NCBI GenBank assembly: GCA_001692895.1 | Contig: KV748261.1 | Location: 1-64,000, forward strand | Direction: 5' to 3' | Source: Cenococcum geophilum 1.58 | Taxonomy: Eukaryota > Ascomycota > Dothideomycetes > Gloniales > Gloniaceae | DNA: 64,000 bases | Part shown: positions 9,574 to 21,435 of the stretch, piece by piece | Layout: the number at the start of each line of letters is the position of its first letter | How positions within the stretch are numbered: position 1 is the stretch's first letter | The notes under the pieces: generated by a model | Told to the model about the DNA's origin: nothing | What the model saw: the letters and a program-made list of their open reading frames with translations, nothing else | The model's database searches: none | Program-made: the position numbers and the translations under genes

Positions 9574-11099
9574 TTAAACAAACCGACTTTCCCCGCTAAG
9601 GGGGATCCCTTTCTCGCGACATCGCCGTTCTATAGCCGCCTCTACCTCAGCGAAACTACTCGGCCCCGGATATTTGGTCGAGGGGGCGTTGGGATTCAAA
9701 ATGCGCTCCTTCAATGCGCTATCCACATAATCCTTCCACCCCGGTGTGCCCTTGTGTAAACCGATCTCGTTGAGCTCGTCGGCAAGAAAGCGGTCGAAGA
9801 AATACTGTTTGGTCGCTTGCGAGAACCACCGCGTTCGTCCAAGCTCCAACTTCACATAAACTGTAACCGATGAAGGCAATAGGTCATCCTCAGTGGGCGT
9901 GGAGACGGCGTTCGTTTCAGAAGCCTGGCCGTTTCGCTGCGGCTGTTGCGGTATTGAAATCAACGGTGGGACGTATGAAAAACTAAGACAGTTAAATTTC
10001 CGAGAGAAGTCATCCCCAAGGCAAGCCAAGAGTACGTGCAGGTCAGCCTAAACTTATAATGGTGCATCTTCAATTATCGCGCATTTCTTCGACACGCTCT
10101 TCGTTTGCCCAACCTTCTTACACCACTGCCCTAACAGCTGCGTATTTGTTATTTGATATCCATCGCGCTAACGGTCAAGACACGTATGATCGTGTTAGGT
10201 CTTCGGCGAGAGCAGGTTACAATTGCAACTTACTGTAACTCCCATTAATCAGCTTCCAAGAGAGGCGCCATAAAAGGAGGGTGGCGGCGAAATTGCGCGT
10301 ACCCAATAATTCCATGGCCCGGCAAACCTCCTCGTCGATTTGCTCGAGCAGCTGAACATAGCCGTAGCTCCCGTTTTCTAGAGTATTCTTCCAGCATGGT
10401 CCAAAAGCGCAGACACTGTCTTTCTGCAGCTCTAGGACTGCATAGTGCACTTCGATGAGTCGTTCTTTTAAGGTCTTGAACTACCTAGCCAATTTTTCGT
10501 ACTCCTCATCCGTCATATCGTGGTTGTCTCGCCCTTCCCTTCCTTCAACAAGCCACCTCAGGACCGTATCAAGCGGAGCAAAAAGAGAATCGGCCCAAGG
10601 ATATCGCTCTTTGATCACACCCAGGAATATGGTTCTCTCATGGACACCAAAAACATCCCGTGTCTCCGCGTGTCCCAATTGTATTAAGCTAGCAATCGTC
10701 TCGATAGACATTCATTTGAAGATGGCAGTCTGCAACTCTGCACAGAGAAAAGAGAATCCAATCGCATGTCTGGACCTCTTCCTTTGTTGTTCGAGTGCTT
10801 TTTTTGACTTTGCAAGCCGGAAATGGTTGTGGCGATCCTCCCCATCCCTCGTTGGCGAGTACATTTCTTGTATAACGCATTAACTCCGTGTGTCTTTTCA
10901 ACACTGTCTCTGAAAGAAGTATAGTGGATGACAGGGAGCGCGGCTCGTGTGCTGCCATTTCGTTCGCACCTACTAATCGGCCGCGGTAGGGGTTGCACAA
11001 GCTCTTCAGGACCTCCTTGGATCTATTCCACTTGCCCATGGGGACCTGAATCATGATGCGTAAGCTCTGTGGAGAGAACTGTTGGGCAATCACCGTCAT
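9574..11099 (-). pseudogene. Broken multi-exon hypothetical gene
   Basis: Several protein-like segments follow one another on the minus strand: 11099-about 10860 (MTVIAQQFSPQSLRIMIQVP...), 10711-10484 (ERYPWADSLFAPLDTVLRWL, DMTDEEYEKLA), then 10480-about 10226 (FKTLKERLIEVHYAVLELQ, WRLSWKLINGSY), and 10050-9574 (VYVKLELGRTRWFSQATKQY, EVEAAIERRCREKGIPLSG). The second and third lie in one frame interrupted only by TAG at 10481-10483. A GTAAGT donor follows INGSY, but no acceptor restores the frame of the last segment. The segments are helical and charged, and I do not recognise the family. One nonsense codon plus a junction that cannot be closed point to a decayed gene, though an unusual exon structure is possible. 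Confidence 0.5.
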
Positions 11100-11709
11100 G
11101 TATGGACTAGTCCAGATAGCTAAAGCAAAGCAGCAAGCTCATAGAGGATATCTCTGCTCGAACCCAGGTCGACGTATAGCCGATTGAGGTCTATTTAGAC
11201 CAGGGTTATATCTTAACCTTATTTCAACCCGTTGAGAAAAGACCCCGAGGCCTCGGCAGGAACCTAAGGTAAATCGCTGTTGTTCCCGAGTTCGCAGACT
11301 CGAATGTCAAAATTGAAAAAGTTGTTCGACTAAATGCAAAGTAGAATTACGCCAAAATTGAAATGTTTCTGTTAGAGGTGAGAATCGGCCCCCTCGATGA
11401 ATGGGCGCGCAAGATCAGAAGAGCCAAGCAACTCAAAACCTACAAAATGTTGAGAACTTTGTTTTCAGTGAAGTTATTGAAATCTATTGTAGGCTCTCTA
11501 TGTCAGTACGACAATGAGATGACTATGAAAGAAGCCTGCGTCTCTCAGGTCGGAGCATATGGTGTACGAAACATAGTAGGATTGGAGCGGTAAAGTAGTT
11601 TCTTAATGCATCGGGAACATCTACATGATAATTATAAGTTACATTAGAGATAGAATGCTTCTTTCGCTACTTTGGACGAAAGCATAGACGCCTACAAATG
11701 CTGTCAGTC
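11100..11709. other. Intergenic, no gene seen
   Basis: Moderately AT-rich sequence lies between two minus-strand genes. A 76-codon frame at 11363-11593 has no recognisable motifs and was not accepted. Confidence 0.6.
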
Positions 11710-12597
11710 TTACTCTTCCTCACCCTTTTTCACTCGCTTCACTGGTGCTGGCTTATGAGCAGCATCGAAAGCGTACTTTTCACGTGTTTTGTTCTGCTCT
11801 TGGACGAAACTCTTGACATGATCAGGGATCTCCGACAGGCGGTTGTATGGTCCAGGTTGGGGATCACCAAGTTTCTCATAAACAGGGATAACTCCCGTCC
11901 AAACAGTATCAAGGACCTCTTCTCTCTTCATGTCTTTTCTTTCATCGTTCGGCACACCTTCTCGAACCTTACCACTTGCGCCGGTGATTTTTAGTTTCAG
12001 AATTCGCGTAGACTGCATCTCAGCACCATCCGGAGGGATGCGCGTGTTTTCATAACGGTTTGGAACGACTGAGTTGGTTATAAGCTCCATGGCCCAAATC
12101 TTCTCTTCCTGGTCCTCAACGATAGTTGCGAACCCTTGTAGAACAGCCGACCGATAGTTATAGTTATGGGTGTTTGGCGTCAGTGTCAGCACGAAACCAT
12201 CGACTTTGGTAGCGGCGACGCAGAGTGGTAGTCCCTCTTCCCCACGCTTTACTGCTCCATCGGCCAACTTCATCAATCGAGAACTGACATAGCCATGGAG
12301 ATAGCAGTTCCACTCTTCTTCACCACGAGCGCGGTCTCCGGGGAAGAGACCCATTTGGCCTATCATTGGCAAGACGATCGGAGCTGGTATACTCGGGTCT
12401 GGGACGAAAGAGACATGAAGGACTGGAGTGCTATTGATCACGGAATGAATCATTTCGACGTCGTAGGTTGCTTGTAATAAACGATATTAGCAACCAGCTT
12501 AGGAAAGTGAAAGCACTTTGAATTTTGAGAAGCTACCCTGGTGTTTATACCGATTGACCGTGTTAAAACCTTTCTGAGGGTAGGTATCAGTGGTCAT
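11710..12597 (-). CDS. FMN-binding split-barrel (pyridoxamine oxidase-like) protein
   Basis: Exon 1 (12597-12537) encodes MTTDTYPQKGFNTVNRYKHQ. It joins exon 2 (12470-11710) across a 66-nt intron in phase 1, giving a 273-aa protein. The N-terminal motif (RYK..A.YD...IHSVINSTPVLHVSF), LPMIGQM, YLHGYVSSRLMKLA and PLCVAATKVDGFVL fit the flavin-nucleotide-binding, pyridoxamine 5'-phosphate oxidase-like family (NimA/Pyridox_ox_2 type). Members bind FMN or F420-like cofactors in a split barrel and are soluble. The histidine in the LHGY/SSR region matches the cofactor-proximal position in that family. NYRSAVLQGFA and WAMELITNSVVPNRYENTR are also typical. The C-terminus is rich in Lys and Glu (APVKRVKKGEEE). 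No substrate can be assigned. Confidence 0.85.
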
Positions 12598-14209
12598 TCT
12601 GAAGGGCAGCCTAGAGGCGGAGACAACAGTTGGATGAATAATCGGATAGTTTGAAAGGTGGTAATAATATTAGGTAGGAATATAGAAATGCAAAAATGCA
12701 GAAATTCAACTTAGCTTTATAGCCTACACGTTAATATATTCTCTAGCCTAATCAACCGTAAATCTAGCAAGAAAATCATGGGGCTAGCGATAGACAATAT
12801 GAGGGTCTCCAACTAGTCTTGGGTAGGAAAGTACATCCGAGGTGCATCCGAGATGGATTGTTCGGGATTGGGCCGACTGCTGTACTCTAGAGCAATCTCA
12901 TTCAAGTATTTGAGGGGTCACCCATTCGATCGTCCGTCCTGGCGTAGAGGCCTGCGAGATGGTTAAAAAACTTGCAACACTCGTTTGTCCTCTCTGAGAA
13001 CACGATCAGATCACGTGTCCGCATCCGGATACACTTACGGCACGTGGCCGTAATCCTCTACCTTAACCAATTAAAAAGAACTGGGTATCTTACTTTATTA
13101 ACTGCCAGTCTAAGCTAAAATAAAATAGAACTAAAAGTTCTATTTACAACGCGCTAAATATAAAGAGTCTGTATAGAATGCACTTCTAACTCAAGTCGAG
13201 ATCTGCAATAGATTGGAAAGTTATCCAAAACAATATTAATACTTAGAAAATAAAAGTATATAAATATAGTATATAATTAGGTCAACGATAATCGTACACC
13301 CCTAATTGATACGCATACAGCCCTACCCAAACAGCTTAGATCTTTCCACTTCAAGTTAGAACATCACGTTTGTTTGACTTGTTTACACCCAAATCGCGAA
13401 AATAACACCACGCGCCCATACCTGAATCAACACCTCGCATTTGCCTCACCTTCTTATCCAAGAGCCTGCGATTGTAGAGCGTCGTCGCGGTTGCCCGGCT
13501 GGCTCTACGAATCGCATTGATAGCTCTACTCAGCGGGAGCTCTCAGCATTCAAGCGAAATAGTGGCTGCACTACCCGCGGGCGGGCGCGGGTGCGGGCGT
13601 ACCCGTAGAGGCAATCTACAGACGTCAAATAGGGGCAGCAGCACCAAATCTAGTTCTTACAGCGCCTCGCAGAGCACTCCGTAGTCCTACCATTCAACTT
13701 AGGATGACCTTAAAAGTATTACAGGTATTGTATTTTAACACTTTGATTTTCGCGATTTGGATGTAAACAAGTCAAACAAACGTGATATTCTAACTTGAAG
13801 TGGAAGGATCTAAGCTTTTTTGGGTAGGGGATGTATGCGTGTCAATTAGGGGGTGTATGATTATCGTTGACCATAATTATTTAGCTTTTTATATTAATCT
13901 ATATTATAGATAAGGAGGTATATAGAAATAGAATACTAGAAAAGTATTATAAAAGTAGTATTAAAGAGTAAGTGTTTTAGAGGCTAGAGAAAAGAAGACT
14001 TCTCGCTCTCTTTTAAAGATCTAAATTTTTAGTATAGTTAGGTAACCTATACGCATACTAGAGGGAAGGATAGGATATACTATCTTTTATATACTTTTCG
14101 TAATGAATCCTGTAATATAACCTGGATCTCCAACGACAATTTGCCTGGTTAAGTTAGATCTAGGACCTCAAGCCGCCTTATTATCCTATCCATCACACCC
14201 ACACACCTA
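12598..14209. other. Gene-free repeat region around a TIR element
   Basis: No coding region was found. The sequence on both sides of the 594-bp inverted-repeat element (13280-13873, listed separately) is AT-rich, with many TATATA/TAATTA runs, consistent with old transposon DNA. Confidence 0.7.
13280..13873. mobile_element. 594-bp non-autonomous element with ~125-bp TIRs
   Basis: The left arm (13280-about 13404) and right arm (about 13746-13873) are inverted copies over about 125 bp, starting GGTCAACGATAATC at both ends. They stay alignable through TTCAAGTTAGAA and TTTGTTTGACTTGTTTACA to AAATCGCGAAAAT. The element is flanked by ATAATTA on both sides (13273-13279 and 13874-13880), a candidate 7-bp target-site duplication; because this is nearly palindromic AT sequence, a shorter TA or TTA duplication is possible. 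The core (about 13430-13700) is GC-richer and has no transposase frame I can recognise. It behaves as a MITE or a deleted DNA transposon. Superfamily is unassigned. Confidence 0.82.
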
Positions 14210-14629
14210 TCAAGCCGACCCTCCGCTCCCTGCTTCCCTCTCTTCCCACGGTGGATGCAGTCTCCAGTCCCTCTTTCCGGGTTCCAGCACCCGATGCTTG
14301 ATCTCCTTAAGCCTTTCATAATCAGCATGAGACGAAAAGAACTCCCGCTTGTCCAAATTATTCACAGTTCTCTGGATCTTTGCCAGTGCCGCATCTGCTT
14401 TCCTCATCCTCTCCTCCACCGCGTCCCTGCTATACGGTTTCACGTCCCGAAGGCCCCAAATCTCGACGTCGAGAGCGTACCGGTATCGGATAAGCTCGCG
14501 CAACTCTCGGAACTCCTCGACCGTGACCTTTTGTCCCTTGGTTCGAGAGAGTGGCAGATCGCCGTGTTTTGGTTCTGGTGTAAGAACCCCGTTTGACTTC
14601 CGTGGCTTGAACAGCTTTGAAAGGCCCAT
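14210..14629 (-). CDS. Small conserved hypothetical protein (139 aa)
   Basis: This is a single-exon gene of 139 aa starting MGLSKLFKPRKSNG. The body is strongly helical and charged: EEFRELRELIRYRYALDVEIWG, DAVEERMRKADAALAKIQRTV, and SHADYERLKEIKHRVLEPG ending in WRLHPPWEE. It looks like a small soluble fungal-specific protein. Codon use and the absence of stops across a mixed-composition region support expression. Function is unknown. The opposite strand has overlapping open frames that are shadows. Confidence 0.72.
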   Translation of the reverse strand: MGLSKLFKPRKSNGVLTPEPKHGDLPLSRTKGQKVTVEEFRELRELIRYRYALDVEIWGLRDVKPYSRDAVEERMRKADAALAKIQRTVNNLDKREFFSSHADYERLKEIKHRVLEPGKRDWRLHPPWEEREAGSGGSA

Positions 14630-15142
14630 GGTGGTAAAGGATATTCCTCGCTATGAGGTAGGTCAGGGATGGCAGGGCGTTGCTGTGCCAGATTGTGCCA
14701 CGTACCTCTTATTCTACGGAGTTTGGGCAAGGCTGGCACGAGTTTCAGTGGCCCACTAGCCCCGTCTCTGGTTGGGGGGACCTTGCTTCACTCAATATGA
14801 AGAGACTTGTCCTATAAAAACTATACCACGACTTAGCGATGCGCGAATCGCGCAGACTTCGAGTGAGGAGCTAGGAGAGCGGAGATGGTTCAGTGAGGAA
14901 GGGCTTCAGCCAACAGGTGTGCGCCAATAGTGCCAGTGATCAGGCTACCAGAGCCTCGTCGAATCCGATACTTATGCTACGTTAGTGTCAGGCTGAATAG
15001 TGAAGCGCAGCGCCGCTGAGTCTGAGCACACATTCTGGGGGTTGTTTACGGATATCATCACGCAAGACACATTTACACACACTAAGAATCGGCTACTAAG
15101 TTGCGCCTCGCCGTTGTACGGGCTCTAACATTTCCAAAACTG
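14630..15142. other. Intergenic, no gene seen
   Basis: This region lies upstream of the 139-aa gene and downstream of the coiled-coil gene, both on the minus strand. No coding signal or RNA gene was recognised. Confidence 0.6.
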
Positions 15143-17507
15143 TTACCGCGACTCATACGCAGCGTCCGCTCCATTCCAGCCTCCAATAATCTCCTCTTTG
15201 GCCAGCTCTTGTCCGTGCGAGTTCCCAATTCGTCTTATCTCCGGCTTAACTACAAGCTTCAAAGATTTGCTGCCTCCTTTTGTTACTTTCAATACATTTC
15301 CACTTGAATTAGGCAGAACAACTAGGATCCTGTAGCGTTGAGAACATATACCCAACCAGAGCCGCGCCGCCAGCCTAATAAGGTCGTTCAGGACTTGTCG
15401 TTCCTTTAGCCCGAGCATAGCTACTTTCTCTACCGCCTGCGATATTTCTTCCACGATAGTGGCTACTGACTGATCGTAGCCCTGTTTTCGCCTTAGGTCC
15501 ACGCCAGGTGCATCCTCCGCTTGCTCTAGCGACTGTAGACACAGCTTAATTGTATTGCATCGCTGTTGCTCTGAATCTTGTGTAGGTTCAGGCCAATGCG
15601 GAGCTGCAGTGGAAGACTGACCTGGAAGCATTTAGCTTGCGACTTTAAGATGGAACTAATACCACTTACTTCGACCAAAAGCCTCAGTCCACTCACGATT
15701 TAGCACCTTACCCTCCTCTCCGAAGACTTGGAAAGGGCTATAAAAGATATTGTCGTAAAGGATCACCCAGATACTGCTTTGGACAATCTGTTGCTTCAAC
15801 TTCCTGGTGTTCTCCCGATGCAACTGTTGCAGTGTGCGTTCTGGAAATGGCCAATATGCCTCCCTGCCGGTGTCCCACCGAATCCTTGAAAACTCTCCCA
15901 CCTGGCTTGCCAGTATCTCGAAACGCGACGCCAGTTCGGGATCTGTCAGACTCCTGGAGTGGTCCCTAGCTACGAGTGCCCCCTTCAACTCTTCGTTTTC
16001 AATTTTCAGACCCACGCTTTGAGCTTCGAAATCCTTCTTCAGCTGATCTTCCTTGTCCCGGAAACTTTTCCGCATTTGGGCCTTCTCTTCTTTAGCTGAA
16101 CTGATGAGACGAGCAATTTCGTCCTCGAGTCTATCCTTTTCAACTTGGTGCTTTCCCTTCTCGGCCGCCAGCTGTTGGTCGAAGTCTTTTCTAGTCCACT
16201 GAAGTTTTTGATTCAACTGCTTTATTTCCCCTGCAAAGCTGCCTTTCAGTGCTTCAGTCGCCTCCTTATGTTGCCATCCAATGTTCCACCTCTCCTTTGC
16301 CGCGTTTTCAGACGCCTTCCGAAGTTTTTCTTCGTACTTAGCTTTGGTTTGAGCTATTTCGCTCTGGTGAGATTCTCGCTCTCTCTGCAATTCCGTCCGG
16401 TGGATCCGGTTGAGATCGTCCTTTTCGAATTCGAACTGTGTGATCGTGGCCTTTAGTCTGGCGACTTCCTGGGCGTGTTTACCTTCAATTCCCTGGATCT
16501 CAATGCTATGAGTGTGCTGCAGTGTACTCTTCTCACTCGATAATTTTGACACTCTGACTTTAAGAGCTTTATTCTCCTCTTTCGTCCTGTCTAAATTGTA
16601 TTCGCAGCTCAACAACTCGTTCTTGTAGACCTGCAGATCATTCTTTGCAGCTTTCAGCTCGCCCTGGACAGGTTCAAGTCTCTCCAGATCTCTTTGAACC
16701 TCTTCAACATTTTTTCCAAGCGCTTTGTATTTTCCGATTACATGAACGACAGCACCCTCAGGATCTCGTGATCTCGTGCCTCTGAGAGCTGGATGATCCT
16801 GTGCTGCTTCCAGGATATGGTTAGATATACGCACTAAGGTCGATTTGTCGTCCGAGGCGGTTGTAGTTTTGTCCTACTCATGTTTTAGAGATTAATATGG
16901 GTCTCAGAATCCCATAAAGGTATTCAGCTGTACTCACGTCAGGAGGCGGTCGTTGAAGCGGTAATTCATGTTTCAACGCCGAGTTCGTACCGGTCTCAGC
17001 CAGCGATGGAGACCTCGCGGATTCCGTGACAACCGATGAACCGCCTGGCTCAGAAATAGATGTGTGTGGATCTAGGTCATTGCCTAGCGGACCTAGGCCA
17101 CTCCCTGAGCTTAGACCTGTATATTGTGAAGCAGTGTTATTGCCCGAGCGTACACCCGAATGTTGTGAAGGAGGTTCATTGCCTGTGCATGTCCTTGTGT
17201 TTTTTGGAGGAGGGCTACCCCTCGAGCCTGGTACCGTATATTGTGAAGAAAGGTCATTCCCCGAGTGTGTACTTGGTGAAGTAGGGTTATCCCGTGAAAT
17301 AGCCGCTTGGGCAGCCAAACAAGCCTCGACCGTAGGGTAGTTAGACCCCCCTGCCCCTGATTTCGAAGATTCCTCCCCCTTGCTGAAGAGCCTCTTGCCT
17401 GGGAACTTTATGTTGCCTAAGCGCCCCATGCTTCCATCCGTGAGATGTAAATTCCAGTCCACTTCACGATGTTGGTCCGTGGCCTCAATCTGAGATCGGC
17501 GGTTCAC
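15143..17507 (-). CDS. Long coiled-coil protein, conserved fungal family (750 aa)
   Basis: Three exons join in phase: 17507-16938, 16873-15670 and 15621-15143, with canonical GTGAGT and GTAAGT donors. Residues 1-190 are disordered and contain imperfect repeats (SGNDLSSQYT, TGNEPPSQHS, SGNNTASQYT). Residues about 235-470 form a continuous coiled coil rich in Glu, Lys and Gln (LERLEPVQGELKAAKNDLQ, IARLISSAKEEKAQMRKSF). A conserved segment follows: FEILASQVGEFSRIRWD, REAYWPFPERTLQQLH, QSSIWVILYDNIFYSPFQVFG and NREWTEAFGRS. The tail is helical (VEEISQAVEKVAMLGLKERQV). The post-coil segment matches a family I associate with filamentous ascomycetes, often in several copies, with no known function. 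It is transcribed divergently from the Hsp70-like gene at 18166. Confidence 0.8.
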
Positions 17508-18165
17508 TGCATCTAAAAACAGCGCCCTGCCTAGCTGAAAGAGTTCAAAAGTCTGTGCACCCCAAGCCCAGAGGCATGTCTAGCCCCCCGCCCCGCTGGA
17601 TAACAAAGCTTTGGGCTCTTGGTGCACCCGGAAGTCCGTTCAGGGCCCAAAAGAATGGGTCCAAGGACTTTCAATGGTTGAGCCCACGTTGCGAGAGTCC
17701 TGCACGGACGGCTGAAACCAGAACTAGTAGAAAAGTTTTTCAGGTTGAAGGGCAAAGGAATGGTTCGCTTGACACCTGAAGCTAAAGCTACCAAGCTGCG
17801 CTATTCATGCAATTGAGTGAATGCGGAAACGAAAAGTACTATGTGTATGCAGACACCAAAGCCTTTCGTTTCTCACTGCAAGGTTGACCACTCAAATAAT
17901 AATTTGTGCGCATTCCTTCACCGGTCGGCTAAAAATACTAAGCCCTGCTCGTTAGATCAACCTGAAAAGCATAGAACTTTTGCTTTTTCTGGCCGCTCCC
18001 GAATCTTGCTCCCACCCGCTGAGAGACGGACAAGCCAATAGTAGCACGCATGCCTCCCTGCCGTTTGAGCGTCATTGATCTGATCCCCACGTCAATGAAC
18101 TCCCACCTTGTCAACTCATGGTCAGAATCATCGTCCACGCTTCCTGTTGACTCAAATCATGATCC
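17508..18165. promoter_or_regulatory. Shared upstream region of divergent genes
   Basis: This 658-bp interval separates the starts of the coiled-coil gene (minus) and the Hsp70-like gene (plus), so it must hold both promoters. No specific binding site could be named. Short open frames in it have no protein-like features. Confidence 0.5.
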
Positions 18166-20462
18166 ATGGAGTATGGCCTAGAAGAGTACCTTGTCCAGGA
18201 GAGACGCCTGGTCATTGGACTAGACTATGGCACAACTTTCACTGGTATACTCTGTTCGTGGCCTGAACATCGGGTCTTAAATACTCACAAATATCTTTTA
18301 GGAATTGCATACGCGACTCCTCTCGCCACTACGTGCGCTCTCAATGAAATCGACGTAATGACTAGTTGGGGGTCTCAAATGGACAACCATGACAAAGTAC
18401 CTAGCGTTATATCATATTCTGAGCCGACTGAAGCCAAGGAACAACAATGGGGGAGTAGCCTGAGCCCAGATGCAATAACGATGGTGCATACGAAGCTAGA
18501 ACTCGACGTTCACGATGTTTCGGAGGAGCTCGACCTGATCCTGCAGTCCTTGGATGGAATGAAAAATCTACATTTCCAGCACATAAAGGCATCAGGTGGG
18601 CTACCCGCATACACCGAGAAGAGTGCGGAAGAAATAGTGGCGGACTATCTCGCCAAGGTTTTCACGTATTTGGAGAAGTCTGTGGAAAACTTTACGAAAG
18701 TGTTGAGGGACAGGATCTCCACTGATATAGTTGTTACAGTACCAACGGTACAACTGTCTATTCTCCAAAAATTCTCCGACCTGTTTGGTTAACCGAGTAT
18801 CTAGGGCTGGTCAGACAGAGCCATGAATTCCACCTACCGAGCGCTTAGGAAAGCTGGATTCAACCAGGAGTCATTCCCTAAATTGAAAGAGATTATATTT
18901 GTCACAGAGCCGGAAGCCGCAGCAATCTACACCGCAAGATATTTGAAAGACACCATGGGGCATGATTTCCTCAAGGTAGGACAAAGAGCACTGAACACAT
19001 TCACCTGTTTCTAACCCCTATTCCACAGGAGAAGGAATATTTCGTTCTCTGCGATGCGGGTGGTGGCACAGTGGTAGGCATCTTTTAGCAGTCTTTATTC
19101 TTTTAATGATCCCTGATAATTGAATCTCTATGGGGTATAGGACGTGGTATCATATAAGGTTAAGCAGTTGCGGCCAACTCTCGAGCTCGAAGAAATTGGG
19201 TACCCAACAGGTAAAAACCATAAACGCATCTATTCGATGGAAAAATGCTAATCGAGATCAAGTCCGTAAATGTGGATCGATATTTATCAATATTAAATTT
19301 AAGGAATGGCTTAAGGATTTGCTCGGTGACAAGAATTATCAGAGGCTTGACCCCAACACAGAACTGAACAAGATCACTTCGCATACCACAGAAGGGAAGG
19401 CAATGCGTGAGCTGATGAAGGAATTCGACGCACGCAAGAGAGGGTTCAGGAAAGACTATAATCAAGACATACACCTAGATTTGCCAGCTCCCCTTGACAA
19501 CTTGACCATACCCGGAAAGGTTGATGGCGGTGAAATCACAATCACAAGGTAGGATGACGTGCCCAGACTCACGAATCTACCTAACTTGTCTCAGCGCCGT
19601 GATGAGCCGATTCTTTGATTTTTGTGTGGCCCAGATCGTTGACTTAATCAAGGGGCACATGATCCAAATTCAGCGACGAGGTGCTCGTCCGAAGGTCAGT
19701 TTATTCCCTTCGTCTCTCACATACCCGCTGAAATTTTGTTTTCTACAAAGAACGTATTCCTCGTCGGAGGATTCGGCGAATCCGAATATTTGCAGGGACA
19801 AATCGAAGACACACTTCGTCTTTGGGACATCACGCTTCGGAGACCCGACACCTCATGGACGGCGGTTGTTAGAGGAGCAGTGATTTGCGGCATTGAGAAA
19901 CAAAACACACAAAACCTCATTAGGACAAGCTTCTGCCACCACAACTACGGAATTAGTGTCAACCAACTCTTTTCGGACACCTACCACCCTCAACAAGATC
20001 TCGTGAGTGGTGCAAGCGGACGCGCTATGGCCCAAGGGCAACTCCTCTGGCTTTTGAATAAGGGGGATGTCGTTCTTTCCAATAAGCCGTACAAAGCCGA
20101 ACAAGATATTACGGTGTCTTTCACAAAGACGGAAAAGAGGCAGGGGACGGTTACTATATATAGATACTCTGATGATGATCGCCCTACGCGATTCTATATT
20201 GCCAAAGAAGGTATGTTACCGGGTCCTTGTTTATGAGTCTTAATACTAATCCTCTGTAGAACTTGACGTAGCCTATGTCTTAGCCTATGACGTATCAAAC
20301 GTTTCTTTGAACGAATTCGAGCTTGTGCGTGGTCGAGATAGAAAGTCGGCTTGCTATGTTGCTGTCATTAAACTCATAATAATACTAGAGAGAAATAATT
20401 TGAAAGCGTCCATCTGGTGGAAGGATAGGGAGCTTTCAACGGCGGATGATATCATGTATTAG
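18166..20462 (+). CDS. Hsp70-like actin-fold ATPase (fungal atypical family)
   Basis: Nine exons join in phase: 18166-18244, 18302-18747, 18805-18975, 19029-19073, 19141-19210, 19263-19548, 19595-19694, 19751-20210 and 20260-20462, giving 619 aa. The phosphate-1 motif IGLDYGTTFTG, the connect/phosphate-2 motif VLCDAGGGTVDVVSY and the adenosine motif VFLVGGFGESEYLQ identify an actin/Hsp70-fold ATPase. FVTEPEAAAIYTARYL matches the Hsp70 EPTAAA region. The C-terminal part has no standard Hsp70 substrate-binding domain signature; it ends SIWWKDRELSTADDIMY. This places it in the expanded fungal Hsp70-like family resembling HSPA12, thought to be cytosolic and of unknown client. Two introns (18245-18301, 57 nt, and 18748-18804) interrupt conserved blocks, which is why simple open frames show insertions. 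The gene appears intact. Confidence 0.88.
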
Positions 20463-21435
20463 ACGAGCTGTTCCACTCCCTTAAATATATCGCAACTTGG
20501 TCACCTCTATAATCTGACAAACATCCCCTTTTTATTATTTTTGGGAGATGGCCTTTTCCTCTTTCATCTGGCTTGAAGTATACAAATAATCGATTACGGA
20601 TGTGTTACACGAGGCTTCGAGTACAAATCCAAGGCCCACCTTATTTAGTCGTGGCCTGTTTTGCCTAATACCGGTACACGACTTGTTCCGGATTATTTGT
20701 GCCTCATTTCGGAACAAATCGTATCGCTTTGATCGTCTTGATTCCGGATCAATTGCCTCGTTCCAGAATATCTTTAACTACACAACATGCCAAACAACCT
20801 CCAAATTTGATATGCCGTATTACCTTAATTACGGGCGTTCCATTAGCTACGATTTGGGTTCTTTGTGGACGTTCTTTGTAGGCAAATTTTAAGCTATTCG
20901 TGGGGTCTTCGCTCGGCTTGGCTCTATAATTACCTTAATTAGGCCTAGCTCAAGGGTTATCTATTCCGCAATAAGTCGTTTGTTCTGTGTGCCGATATTG
21001 AACAGAACAGGCCTCGCAAAACCTGGTCATATTAAGAAGACGACTCTTTAGCTCAAGTAACCCTAATGATGGCGGCAGCACACAACGTAGCATGCGGGCT
21101 AGCTATACATAGCATTCGTTGGAGAGATCTAGACTAATAGACGTAGAATTGGTGCTAGAGTTCGAAGCAAGGGCCGCGCAGGCGGATAGAATGCATGCAG
21201 TCCAGCCTAAATTGAAAGCCAAAGCCACCACCAATATCAAGGCGGCAGTGCAGGGAGCTACTTATATCGTGGCATTTCCACTGCTCTCAAAGATTAAATA
21301 TTATGGTTCTTGAAGAATCAGCCGCAGTCCTAGCAAAGCAGCCGGTCGCAGGATTCTCCCTTCACGTCCACTTCATCATATTTACAGCCTGATTCATTTC
21401 TCAGCCTTGCAGACAGACATCATCAAAATATCTCA
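20463..21435. other. Intergenic, no gene seen
   Basis: Non-coding region of nearly 1 kb. The stretch 20590-21060 has alternating short motifs such as TTCCGGATT and TTAATTA and may be old repeat DNA. Open frames at 20602 and 21119 lack protein-like composition. Confidence 0.55.
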
